NCBI GenBank assembly: GCA_014189435.1 | Contig: CP050293.1 | Location: 1,865,001-1,929,000 of the forward strand | Length of the DNA stretch: 64,000 nucleotides | Reading direction: 5' to 3' | Source: Mesorhizobium loti | GTDB taxonomy: Bacteria; Pseudomonadota; Alphaproteobacteria; Rhizobiales; Rhizobiaceae | Shown here: in pieces, positions 8,221-16,721 of the stretch | Layout: each line of letters opens with the position of its first letter | Position numbering within the stretch: the stretch's first letter is position 1 | Translations under genes and position numbers: made by a program | The notes under the pieces: generated by a model | Database searches by the model: none | What the model saw: only the letters and a program-made list of their open reading frames with translations | Told to the model about the DNA's origin: nothing

Positions 8221-10671
8221 CTACATCTTCACCCGCTCGGCCTTCGGGTCATACATCGGCTTCAGCGACGCTTCCGCCGCGAAACGCTCACCGGCGATCT
8301 CGATCTCATAGGATGAGCCCAGCACGTCCGCCTCGCTCTCGCCCTGGCACTCGATATAGCCCAACCCGACGGCGCCGCCGAGGTGATGGCCATAATTGCC
8401 CGAGGTGATCGGACCGACGATCTTGCCGTCGCGCAGGATCGCCTCGTTGTGGAAAAGCAGCGGCTCTGGATCCTTCAGCCGGAACTGGACGAGCCGGCGG
8501 TTCAGCCCCGCTTCCCTCTTCCGCAGCACGGCATCACGGCCGATGAAGTCGCCCTTGGCCGTCTTCACGGCGAAGCCAAGGCCGGCTTCCAGCACATGGT
8601 CCTCATCGGTGATGTCGTGGCCGAAATGCCGAAAAGCCTTTTCGATGCGGCAGGAATCCAGCGTGTGCAGGCCGCAGAGCTTCAGGCCGACATCCGCGCC
8701 GGCCTCGTCGATTGCCTCGAAAACATGGGCCGCCTGGTCGGTCGAGACATAGAGCTCCCAGCCGAGTTCGCCGACATAGGTGACGCGATGCGCGCGGGCC
8801 AGGCCCATACCGATTTCGATCTCCTGGAACGTGCCGAACGGATTGGTTTCGTTGGAGAAATCGTTCGGACTGACCTTCTGGATCAGTTTTCGCGCGTCCG
8901 GTCCCATCAGGCAGAGCACGCTTTCGGCCGCCGTTACGTCGGTGACGACGACGAATTCGTCGGTGATATGTCTGCGCAACCAGGCCAAGTCGCGCTGCAG
9001 CGTGGCGCCCGGCACAACGAGAAAGAACGCCGTCTCGGACAGCCGCGACACCGTCAGGTCGCTCTCGATGCCGCCGCGCTGGTTGAGCATCTGGGTGTAG
9101 ACGATCTTGCCCGGCGCGACGTCCATGTCGTTGGCGCAGAGCTTTTGCAAGAAAGCACAGGCGTCGCGGCCCTCGACACGGATCTTGCCGAAAGAGGTCA
9201 TGTCAAACAGGCCGACGCCGTTCCTGACCGCCAGATGTTCTTCGCGCTGGTTGTCGAACCAGTTCTGCCGTTTCCAGGAATAGCGGTACTCGCGCTCCTG
9301 TCCTTCGCGGGCGAACCAGTTGGCGCGCTCCCAGCCGGCGACCTCGCCAAACACGGCGCCGCGCGCTTTCAGATGTTCATGCAAAGGCGAGCGCCTGACA
9401 TTCCTCGACGTTGCCATCTGTCGATAGGGGAAATGGTCGGCGTAGAGCAGGCCGAGCGTCTCGGAGACGCGCTCTTTGAGATAGCGGCGATTCTTCTGGA
9501 ATGGCTGGGCGCGGCGGATGTCGACTTCCCAGAGGTCGAACGGGGCTTCGCCGTCATTGATCCACTGCGCCAGCGCCATGCCGGCGCCGCCGGAGGAGAC
9601 GATGCCGATCGAATTGTAGCCGGTCGCCATCCAGTAGCCGGACAGCTCCGGCGCCTCGCCGAGATAGTAGCGGTCGTCGGGGGTAAAACTCTCCGGCCCG
9701 TTGAAGAAGGTGTGGATGCCGGCGGTTGCCAGCATCGGCATGCGGTTGACGCCCATTTCGAGGATCGGCTCGAAGTGGTCCATATCCTCGGGCAGTTGGT
9801 CGAAGCAGAAATCCTCGCGGATGCCGTCCATGCCCCATGGCTTTGCCACCGGCTCGAAGGCGCCGAGCATCATCTTGCCGGCGTCTTCCTTGTAGTAGGC
9901 GCACTCGTCGGGCACGCGCAGCACCGGCAGACGAGTGAGGCCGGGGATCGGCTCGGTGACGAGATAAAAATGCTCGCAGGCGTGCAGCGGGATGGTGACG
10001 CCGTTCTGCGCTCCCAGTTCGCGCGCCCACATGCCGGCGCAGTTGACGACGATGTCGGCTTCGATGGTGCCTTGGTCTTCGCCCTGTGCCCAGGACACGC
10101 CGGTGACACGGCCTGCCTTGGTGTGAACTTTCGTCACCTTCACATTCTCGACGATGGTGGCGCCGCGCTGGCGCGCGCCCTTGGCCAGCGCCATGGCGAT
10201 GTTGGCGGGGTCGCACTGGCCGTCGAGCGGCAGATGCACGGCGCCGACGACGTCGGAGATATTCAGATGCGGATACATCTGCTTGACTTCATTGGGAGAA
10301 ATCTCGCGGACATCGACATCGAAGGCGCGGGCGAGCGACGCCTGCCTGTAAATCTCGTGCTTGCGTTCCTCGGTCAGCGCCACGGTGATCGAGCCGACCT
10401 GGCGCATGCCGGTGCCGACTTCGGTCTCGGCTTCCAGCTTGACGTAGAGGTCGGCGGAATATTTCGCCAGCCGGGTCATGTTCTGCGAACCGCGCAACTG
10501 GCCGATCAGGCCGGCGGCATGCCATGTCGTGCCTGACGTCAGCTGCTTGCGCTCCAGCAGCACGATGTCGGTCCAGCCGAGCTTTGCCAGATGATAGGCG
10601 ACCGAGCAGCCGGAAACGCCGCCACCGATGATGACGGCCCTCGCTTTGGCGGGAATGGCTTTGGCGGTCAT
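8221..10671 (-). CDS. DMGDH/sarcosine dehydrogenase-type FAD oxidoreductase with GcvT domain (paralogue 1)
   Basis: An 816-residue two-part enzyme. The N-terminal DAO-type FAD domain begins AVIIGGGVSGCSVAYHLAK (about 12-30), with TTWHAAG near residue 51, a conserved motif of the dimethylglycine/sarcosine dehydrogenase branch. The C-terminal half (about 430-810) is a GcvT-type tetrahydrofolate-binding domain, with GLFDMTSFGK and the GELGWELY segment. Such enzymes oxidise an N-methyl group and pass the formaldehyde unit to THF. It is the last gene of the minus-strand operon starting at 15836 and overlaps the aminotransferase gene by 4 bases (ATGA). The amine substrate is unknown. Confidence 0.88.
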   Translation of the reverse strand: MTAKAIPAKARAVIIGGGVSGCSVAYHLAKLGWTDIVLLERKQLTSGTTWHAAGLIGQLRGSQNMTRLAKYSADLYVKLEAETEVGTGMRQVGSITVALTEERKHEIYRQASLARAFDVDVREISPNEVKQMYPHLNISDVVGAVHLPLDGQCDPANIAMALAKGARQRGATIVENVKVTKVHTKAGRVTGVSWAQGEDQGTIEADIVVNCAGMWARELGAQNGVTIPLHACEHFYLVTEPIPGLTRLPVLRVPDECAYYKEDAGKMMLGAFEPVAKPWGMDGIREDFCFDQLPEDMDHFEPILEMGVNRMPMLATAGIHTFFNGPESFTPDDRYYLGEAPELSGYWMATGYNSIGIVSSGGAGMALAQWINDGEAPFDLWEVDIRRAQPFQKNRRYLKERVSETLGLLYADHFPYRQMATSRNVRRSPLHEHLKARGAVFGEVAGWERANWFAREGQEREYRYSWKRQNWFDNQREEHLAVRNGVGLFDMTSFGKIRVEGRDACAFLQKLCANDMDVAPGKIVYTQMLNQRGGIESDLTVSRLSETAFFLVVPGATLQRDLAWLRRHITDEFVVVTDVTAAESVLCLMGPDARKLIQKVSPNDFSNETNPFGTFQEIEIGMGLARAHRVTYVGELGWELYVSTDQAAHVFEAIDEAGADVGLKLCGLHTLDSCRIEKAFRHFGHDITDEDHVLEAGLGFAVKTAKGDFIGRDAVLRKREAGLNRRLVQFRLKDPEPLLFHNEAILRDGKIVGPITSGNYGHHLGGAVGLGYIECQGESEADVLGSSYEIEIAGERFAAEASLKPMYDPKAERVKM

Positions 10672-11849
10672 GCGGCCTCGCGGCGGTAGCTGGAAGCGAA
10701 ACGGCGCAGCCGGAGCGCTGCTTCTTGCAGCATGGGTTCGGGCTGGCAGAGGCTGATGCGGATATGGCCGGCGGCGGCTTCACCGAAGCTGGAACCCGGC
10801 ATCACGCCGACGTTCTCCTTGTCGAGGAAAGCGAAGGCGAATGTCTCGTCGTCGGGTTCGACGGCGGATATGTCGAGCATGACATACATGCCGCCTTCGG
10901 AACCGCGCACGGTGACGTCGTTCATACCGCGCACGGCATCGAGGAACACGGAGCGGCGCGCCGCATAGCGTTCGGCGATGTCCTTGACGCCATAGCGGTT
11001 CTCAAGCGCCTCGGCGCAGGCGATCGAGATGAAGGCCGGCAGGCCGTAAGTCGTCACCAGATTGAGATTGGTGAGCAGCGTGATCATCGCTTCAGGACCT
11101 GTCAGCCAGCCCATGCGCCAGCCGGTCATGCCGTGGCTCTTGGACATCGAATTGATGACCAGAGTGCGCTCGGCCATCCCTGGCAGCGAGCGTGGCGAGA
11201 CGTGCTCGCCGCCGCCCAGCGTCCAATAGACTTCGTCCGACAGCAGCCAGAGGTCATGCTCCCGGCAAATCTCGGCAAGTTGCTCCAGCCGCTCTCGCGA
11301 ATAGACCGCGCCGGTGGGGTTGTTCGGCGTGTTGATCAGGATGGCGCGCGTGTTGGGCCGGAGTGCCGCGCGGATCATCTCGGCACGCGGCTGGAAGCCG
11401 TCCTCGGCCGGTGTCTCGACCACGGTGAAACTGGCGCCGGCGGCGCTGAACGTGTTGGGATAGGTGGCGTAGTAGGGCGCTACGACGATGGCGTGGTCCT
11501 CCTGGTCGAGCACTGCTTGCACGGCCGCGTAGAGGGCGGCCTGGCCGCCCGGCGTGGCGATAACTTGATCCGGCGTCGTCTCGACGCCGGTGCAGGCGCT
11601 CGAGGCAGCCGCCATCGCCTTGCGCAGGCGCGGCAGGCCGGAAAGCGGCGTGTAGTGGTGATTGCTGCCGCGAACCGCGGTCACGCACGCTTCGATCGTT
11701 TGCGAAGGTGTGTCGAAGTCGTGATCGCCGACCGACAGCATGATGATGTCCTCGCCGGCCTCCTTGCGGGCCCAGGCAGCCGAATGGACTTCCCAGCCGT
11801 CCTTGCCGGAGGGCACGATGCCGGAAATGCGCGATGATGGTCTAGGCAT
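10668..11849 (-). CDS. Pyridoxal-phosphate aminotransferase, class I/II
   Basis: A 393-residue fold-type I aminotransferase. ATG 11849 (MPRPSSRISGIVPSGKDGW) gives the usual length and overlaps the preceding gene by 8 bases. Visible motifs are the substrate loop SVGDHDFDTP, NTPNNPTGAV, the Asp of LLSDEVYW, and the PLP lysine in SMSKSHGMTGWRMGW. The class covers aspartate, aromatic and kynurenine-type aminotransferases; specificity cannot be told here. Its place between a homocysteine methyltransferase and a demethylating flavoenzyme suggests it acts on the amino-acid product of demethylation. Confidence 0.87.
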   Translation of the reverse strand: MPRPSSRISGIVPSGKDGWEVHSAAWARKEAGEDIIMLSVGDHDFDTPSQTIEACVTAVRGSNHHYTPLSGLPRLRKAMAAASSACTGVETTPDQVIATPGGQAALYAAVQAVLDQEDHAIVVAPYYATYPNTFSAAGASFTVVETPAEDGFQPRAEMIRAALRPNTRAILINTPNNPTGAVYSRERLEQLAEICREHDLWLLSDEVYWTLGGGEHVSPRSLPGMAERTLVINSMSKSHGMTGWRMGWLTGPEAMITLLTNLNLVTTYGLPAFISIACAEALENRYGVKDIAERYAARRSVFLDAVRGMNDVTVRGSEGGMYVMLDISAVEPDDETFAFAFLDKENVGVMPGSSFGEAAAGHIRISLCQPEPMLQEAALRLRRFASSYRREAA

Positions 11850-12747
11850 GCAAAACTCCCGAAATTTCGTAGCCGGCTTGTTCGAGCCGGTCGCGCAGAG
11901 CAGCGATATGCGGCGGTCCGACTTCACAGCAGCCGCCGACAATGTCAGCGCCGGCCTCGACCCAGCCGATCGCCTGGTCGGCATAGGCGTCCGGACCAAG
12001 GTCGTGACGGGCATGCAGCACATCGACGGTGCCGCCATGCTTGAGCGCTTCGGTGGAGGTGAAGCCATTGGCATAGGCGCCGACCGGGCCGCCGAGTTCG
12101 ATCAGTTCAGGCAAGGCCGCGGCGATCGCTTCGGGCCGGCAGCAGTTGAGCAGCCGCGCCGCGACGCTCAGGTCGTCAAGCGCGCTTGCCGCTGCTTCTA
12201 TCGTCTCGCCACTGCGCAGTCGCGGCTTGCCGTGGTCGGCCAGCGTCCACGAGACCCATACCGGCTTGCCGCTTTCCGATGCCGCGGTGACTGCCGCGCG
12301 TGCCTCCTCGGTGGACGCCATGGTTTCGCACAGGAACAGGTCGACGCCATCCGCCTGCTCGGCAACGATGCGGCGGTAGATGTCGAGCGTATCCTGATAT
12401 GAAATGGTCAGTGCCGGCGCATAGCTGCCGAACAGCGGCGACAGGCAGCCGGCGATGGTTGCCTCACCGGCCTCGTCGCGAGCCTGCCTGGCCAATTCGA
12501 TGCCGCGTTTCTGCAACGGCTTGAAGAGGTCTTCCGCGCCCTCGCGCGCCAGGCGTTCGGGTGTCGCCGAATAGGTGTTGATGGTGATGACACGGGCGCC
12601 GGCACGGATGAATTCCGCGTGCAGGTCACGCACCAGATCCGGCTCGTCGATCAGCACCCTGGCCGACCATAGCGGCGTCGGCTCGGATTGGCTGCGGCGG
12701 ACCAGTTCCTGGCCCATGCCGCCATCGGTGAGGATGACTTTCTTCAT
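11842..12747 (-). CDS. Homocysteine S-methyltransferase family protein (MmuM/BHMT-like)
   Basis: A 301-residue Zn-dependent methyltransferase. ATG 12747 (MKKVILTDGGMGQEL) is chosen because it overlaps the stop of the upstream gene as ATGA and matches the canonical DGGxGxEL start. Zinc ligands are recognisable: a Cys in LLNCCRPEA and the GGCC pair in IVGGCCEVGPPHI. The family moves a methyl group from S-methylmethionine or betaines to homocysteine, giving methionine. In this operon, with two demethylating flavoenzymes, it would take the first methyl from a quaternary ammonium or sulfonium compound. That donor is an inference. Confidence 0.85.
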   Translation of the reverse strand: MKKVILTDGGMGQELVRRSQSEPTPLWSARVLIDEPDLVRDLHAEFIRAGARVITINTYSATPERLAREGAEDLFKPLQKRGIELARQARDEAGEATIAGCLSPLFGSYAPALTISYQDTLDIYRRIVAEQADGVDLFLCETMASTEEARAAVTAASESGKPVWVSWTLADHGKPRLRSGETIEAAASALDDLSVAARLLNCCRPEAIAAALPELIELGGPVGAYANGFTSTEALKHGGTVDVLHARHDLGPDAYADQAIGWVEAGADIVGGCCEVGPPHIAALRDRLEQAGYEISGVLHA

Positions 12748-15197
12748 GCGCGCAGCCTTTCGTTCCTCGGATCCCACAGTGGCTCGTCCTTCTGCACGAT
12801 CGCCTGAAAACGGTCACCGAAGATTTCGACTTCGATTGCAGTGCCCGGCTCGGCCAGGTCGGCGCGCAGCATGCCGAGCGCGATCGATTTGTCGATGCGA
12901 TGGCCCCAGCCGCCCGACGTCGTCTCGCCGACGATCTTGCCGTCATGCCACAGCGTCGACACCGAAGGGGCGTCACAATCGCCGGGGTTCTCGACGACCA
13001 GCGTGACGAAGCGCTTCTTCACGCCTTGCTGCTTTTCGTTCAGCAACGCCGCCTTGCCACGGAAATCGGGCTTGTCCCATTTGACGAAGCGTTCGAACCC
13101 GCCTTGCAGGATCGAATAGTCGGTCGACAGGTCACCCTTCCAGGTGCGGTAGCCTTTTTCGAGCCGCAGCGAATCCAGCGCATACATGCCGAACGGCTTC
13201 AGCCCGTGCTGCTGGCCTGCCGCGCAGATGGCATCGAAGATAGCAGCGGTGTCGTCCACCCTTGTGTGGATTTCCCAGCCGAGTTCGCCGGCGAAGGAGA
13301 CGCGCACAAGCTTCGCCCAGCGACCGGCGATCTTTGTCTCCTGATGCGTCAACCATGGCAAAGTGAGGTCGGCTTCGCAGACATCGGCGAGGATTTTTCG
13401 CGAGTTGGGGCCAGCCAGGATCTGGGTCGAGAATTCCTCTGTCCGGTCGATCAGCCTGAACGGCGCGTCCTTGGGCATGCGCGACTTCAACCACTCGAAA
13501 TCATGCCATTGCGCGACCGCCGCGGTGATCAGCGTCATCACGTTCTCGTCGTGGCGCACGACGGACATTTCAGTCACGATGCGGCCCTTGTCGTCGGCGA
13601 AATAGACGAGGCCGATGCGGCCTGGCTTCGGCACCAGCCCGGTGACCTGCAGGCTGAGCCATTCGGCGGCACCCGGGCCTTCCAGGTTGAAGCGGGAGAA
13701 GCCCGGCAGGTCCAAAATGCCGGCGGCGTCACGCACGGCCAGGCATTCTTCACGCACCCGATGGTGCCACGGTCCTTCGCGGCGGAAGGTCAGTGTCGCT
13801 TCCTCCGAAACATCATCGCCGTCCTGCGCATACCAGGTGGCGCGCTCCCAGCCATTGTAGGCATCGAAGCGGCCGCCGAGCGCCTTGATGCGATCATGGA
13901 TCGGCGACAGCTTACGGTCGCGGCCTTCCGGCCAGGCATGGCGCGGAAACTGGATGGCGTATTCGTTGCCGTAGATCTCCATGCCCTTGGCGACGCAATA
14001 GTCCGGCGCCGAGGCAAAGGACGTGAAGCGGCGCGGATCGCACGACCACATGTCCCATTCGGTCTGGCCCTCGGTCACCCATTCGGCCAGCACCTTGCCG
14101 GCGCCGCCGCCCTGGGCGATGCCGAAGGTGAAGACGCAGGCCTCGAAAGCGTTGGGAACGCCGGGCATCGGCCCGATCAGCGGATTGCCGTCCGGCGTGT
14201 AGGGGATCGGCCCGTTGATGACCTTGGACAGGCCGGCGGTGCCAAGGATCGGCACGCGGGCGACGGCGTCGGCCAGGTAATGTTCCAGCCGGTCGAGATC
14301 GTCGGGGAACAGTTGGAAGGAAAAATCCTCCGGCATCGGATCGTTGTGGGTCGCCCAGTGCGCACGGCAATTGCGCTCATAGGGGCCGAGATTCATGCCG
14401 TTCTTTTCCTGGCGCAGGTAGTAGGAGGTATCGACGTCGCGCAGCAGCGGCAGCTTTTTGCCCTGTTCTTTCGACCATGCCGCCAGTTCGGGGATCTCCT
14501 CGAACAGGATGTACTGGTGGCTCATCACCATCATCGGCACGTCGCGGCCGAACATCCGGCCGACTTCGGCGGCGCGGTAGCCGGCGGCATTGACGACGAT
14601 CTCGCAGCGGATCTCGCCTTGTGCCGTCTCGACCACCCATTCGTCGTTCTCACGGCGCACGCCTGTGACCGGGCAGAAGCGGATGATCTTCGCGCCCATG
14701 TCGCGCGCGCCCTTGGCCAGCGCCTGGGTGAGCTGCGCCGGGTCGATGTCGCCGTCACTCGGATCGTAGAGCGCGCCTTTCAGGTCGTGCGTCTCGATGA
14801 AAGGATAGCGGCGCTGGATCTCGTCGACGCCGACAATGTCGATGTCCATGCCCTGGTAGCGGCCCATGCCCTTGGCGCGCTGGAATTCCTGCATGCGCTC
14901 TTTCGTATGAGCAAGGCGCAGCGAGCCGGTGACGTGATAGTTCATGGGATAGTCGACCGCGTCGGCCAGCCCGCGATAAAGCTCGGTCGAATAGCGCTGC
15001 ATGTTCATCAGCGACCAGGACGAAGAGAAGGTCGGCACGTTGCCGGCGGCATGCCAGGTCGAGCCGGAGGTCAGCTCGTTCTTTTCGAGCAGCACGCAGT
15101 CGGTCCAACCCGCCTTGGCGAGATGATAGAGCGAGGAGGTGCCGACGGCGCCGCCTCCGATGATCACCACGCGCGCCGTGCTCGGCAAACCCGCCAT
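12744..15197 (-). CDS. DMGDH/sarcosine dehydrogenase-type FAD oxidoreductase with GcvT domain (paralogue 2)
   Basis: An 817-residue DAO + GcvT enzyme like the one at 8221-10671. The dinucleotide-binding segment RVVIIGGGAVGTSSLYHLAK is at the N-terminus and GSTWHAAG around residues 45-51. The middle carries GPIPYTPDGNPLIGP, typical of this family, and the C-terminal GcvT domain has GELGWEIH and ALDSLRLEKGYR. It is the first structural gene of the operon, 21 bases after the regulator gene. Two similar enzymes in one operon point to two successive demethylations, or to two related substrates. Confidence 0.88.
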   Translation of the reverse strand: MAGLPSTARVVIIGGGAVGTSSLYHLAKAGWTDCVLLEKNELTSGSTWHAAGNVPTFSSSWSLMNMQRYSTELYRGLADAVDYPMNYHVTGSLRLAHTKERMQEFQRAKGMGRYQGMDIDIVGVDEIQRRYPFIETHDLKGALYDPSDGDIDPAQLTQALAKGARDMGAKIIRFCPVTGVRRENDEWVVETAQGEIRCEIVVNAAGYRAAEVGRMFGRDVPMMVMSHQYILFEEIPELAAWSKEQGKKLPLLRDVDTSYYLRQEKNGMNLGPYERNCRAHWATHNDPMPEDFSFQLFPDDLDRLEHYLADAVARVPILGTAGLSKVINGPIPYTPDGNPLIGPMPGVPNAFEACVFTFGIAQGGGAGKVLAEWVTEGQTEWDMWSCDPRRFTSFASAPDYCVAKGMEIYGNEYAIQFPRHAWPEGRDRKLSPIHDRIKALGGRFDAYNGWERATWYAQDGDDVSEEATLTFRREGPWHHRVREECLAVRDAAGILDLPGFSRFNLEGPGAAEWLSLQVTGLVPKPGRIGLVYFADDKGRIVTEMSVVRHDENVMTLITAAVAQWHDFEWLKSRMPKDAPFRLIDRTEEFSTQILAGPNSRKILADVCEADLTLPWLTHQETKIAGRWAKLVRVSFAGELGWEIHTRVDDTAAIFDAICAAGQQHGLKPFGMYALDSLRLEKGYRTWKGDLSTDYSILQGGFERFVKWDKPDFRGKAALLNEKQQGVKKRFVTLVVENPGDCDAPSVSTLWHDGKIVGETTSGGWGHRIDKSIALGMLRADLAEPGTAIEVEIFGDRFQAIVQKDEPLWDPRNERLRA

Positions 15198-15218
15198 GTT
15201 CTTCTCCCAAATCCTGAC

Positions 15219-15836
15219 TTAGTAAACCGGCGGCGAAACCACCCAGATGACAATTGCCGGCTCCGCACCCGGATTGCGCCAGCGGTAGGGCTTGCCTTCG
15301 AAGCGAAAGGAGTCGCCTTCGCCAAGCCGATGCCAGATGCCTGCTATCTCGATGTCGAACAGTCCGGACGCGACGTATCCGGCTTCCTCGGTGGGCCGCT
15401 GCGCCTCGATCTTCAGTTCGGCGCCCGGCGCGAAGACCGAACGTACCATCTCGAAGCTACCGCCGAGATCGGGCGACAGAAGCTCCTCCACCAGGCCGGA
15501 TTCGCTTGTGCCAAGCGTGCGGCGCCGGCCGGCACGCACAACCACGCCGCGCTCGCTTTCGACAGGCACGTCATGGCTGAAGAACAGGCTGATCGGCACG
15601 CCGAACAGTTCGGCAAATGCTCTGAGATCACTGAGCGACGGCGTCGACAGGCCACGCTCGACCTGGCTGACCCAGCCGACCGAACGGCCAAGCTTCAGGC
15701 CGATCTCGGCGAGCGTCAGCCCGCGCCCCCTGCGCAAGGCCCTGATATCGCCGGCCAGCACGCGTTCGTCAGGTCCCTGCAATGTTCTTGCTGTAGGCGA
15801 AGCCAAAACGCTCACTTCATGAAAAAATCCGGTCAA
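15219..15836 (-). CDS. XRE-family transcriptional regulator with C-terminal cupin
   Basis: Up to 205 residues. An XRE helix-turn-helix spans about residues 28-85 (IRALRRGRGLTLAEIGLKLG, then VGWVSQVERGLSTPSLSDL), followed by a small cupin sensor domain to the C-terminus. This architecture is known from PuuR-type regulators of amine catabolism. The start is uncertain: TTG 15836 gives the longest form and GTG 15815 is an alternative; neither has a strong ribosome site. It heads the minus-strand operon, so it probably controls it and itself. Direct repeats over its start region fit autoregulation. Confidence 0.85.
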   Translation of the reverse strand: MTGFFHEVSVLASPTARTLQGPDERVLAGDIRALRRGRGLTLAEIGLKLGRSVGWVSQVERGLSTPSLSDLRAFAELFGVPISLFFSHDVPVESERGVVVRAGRRRTLGTSESGLVEELLSPDLGGSFEMVRSVFAPGAELKIEAQRPTEEAGYVASGLFDIEIAGIWHRLGEGDSFRFEGKPYRWRNPGAEPAIVIWVVSPPVY

Positions 15837-15868
15837 ATTTCATGAGAAATGAAGCTCATGAAAAAATC
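15817..15868. promoter_or_regulatory. Paired 13-bp direct repeats TCATGAAAAAATC around the regulator start
   Basis: TCATGAAAAAATC occurs at 15817-15829 and again at 15856-15868, 39 bases apart. Between them lies a small imperfect dyad (TTCAT...AATGAA, about 15839-15853). The first copy overlaps the start region of the XRE-cupin gene; the second lies just upstream. AT-rich repeats in a GC-rich setting at a regulator start are the usual form of an autoregulatory operator. Binding by this regulator is inferred. Confidence 0.55.
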
Positions 15869-15986
15869 AAGTGGATTTTCACGGATGCACAAGATTTGCT
15901 TGCGCGATTTTGGCGGTTCATGCAAAGGCTCGGGCACGAACGGCGAGTGGGGACGTCTGGTCGAGACGAGGGTTAAGGGACGGCCC

Positions 15987-16691
15987 ATGCTGAAAAACAA
16001 CACCCGAATTGCGGGCGATGCCGAGATTGTCGACGAGGCGATCCTGTCGCGCCGCTCGGTGCGCGCATTTCTACCCGACATGATCGACGACGATACGATC
16101 CGCGCCATTCTGGCGGTCGCGGCGCGCGCTCCATCGGGAACTAACATGCAGCCGTGGAAGGTCTACGTCACCAAGGGCGAGACCAAGCAGCGGATATCAG
16201 ACGCCATTCTCAATTCCGGCATTCGCGCCGAAAAAGCCGACTGGGACGAGTATCGCTACTATCCCACGCAGTTCTTCGAGCCTTATCTGACCCGCCGCCG
16301 CGCCAACGGCTTCGGCCTTTATGGCGCGCTCGGCATCGGTCGCCGCGAGGTCGACAAGATGCGCGCCCAGCACGACCGCAACTTCGTCTTCTTCGACGCG
16401 CCGATCGGCATGATCTTCACCATCGACCGCCGGCTCAACCAGGGCTCATGGATCGACTACGGCATGTTCCTGCAGAACATCATGGTCGCAGCTAGAGGCA
16501 GGGGTCTGCACACCTGTCCGCAAGCGGCCTTCGCGCCTTATCACCGGCAGATCAGGCCGGTGCTCGACATTCCCGACGAAGAGATCGTCGTCTGCGGTAT
16601 GGCGCTTGGCCATGAAGACACGTCAAAACCGGAAAACACCTTCCGCACCGACCGCGTGCCACTGGAAGAGTGGGTGACGTTCAGCGAATAG
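15987..16691 (+). CDS. Nitroreductase family protein
   Basis: A 234-residue FMN-dependent reductase. ATG 15987 (MLKNNTRIAGDAEIVDEAIL) is preferred to an upstream ATG because AAGGGA lies 7-8 bases before it and the protein then has the usual family length. The FMN-phosphate motif SRRSVRAFLP and the APSGTNMQPW segment are both near the N-terminus. Members reduce nitroaromatics, quinones or flavins with NAD(P)H. The gene is divergent from the XRE-cupin operon and shares its upstream region, so co-regulation is possible. The physiological substrate is unknown. Confidence 0.87.
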   Translation: MLKNNTRIAGDAEIVDEAILSRRSVRAFLPDMIDDDTIRAILAVAARAPSGTNMQPWKVYVTKGETKQRISDAILNSGIRAEKADWDEYRYYPTQFFEPYLTRRRANGFGLYGALGIGRREVDKMRAQHDRNFVFFDAPIGMIFTIDRRLNQGSWIDYGMFLQNIMVAARGRGLHTCPQAAFAPYHRQIRPVLDIPDEEIVVCGMALGHEDTSKPENTFRTDRVPLEEWVTFSE

Positions 16692-16721
16692 CGGCTGCTC
16701 TGGCCAGTCGGCCGACATGCA

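Noticed and set aside
8383..10536. A 717-codon plus-strand frame
   Set aside because: Antisense shadow of the DMGDH-type gene at 8221-10671, with no recognisable domain.
12900..15845. A 981-codon open frame on the plus strand
   Set aside because: It lies antisense to the DMGDH-type gene at 12744-15197 and the regulator gene. High GC makes long antisense frames common, and the translation shows no domain.
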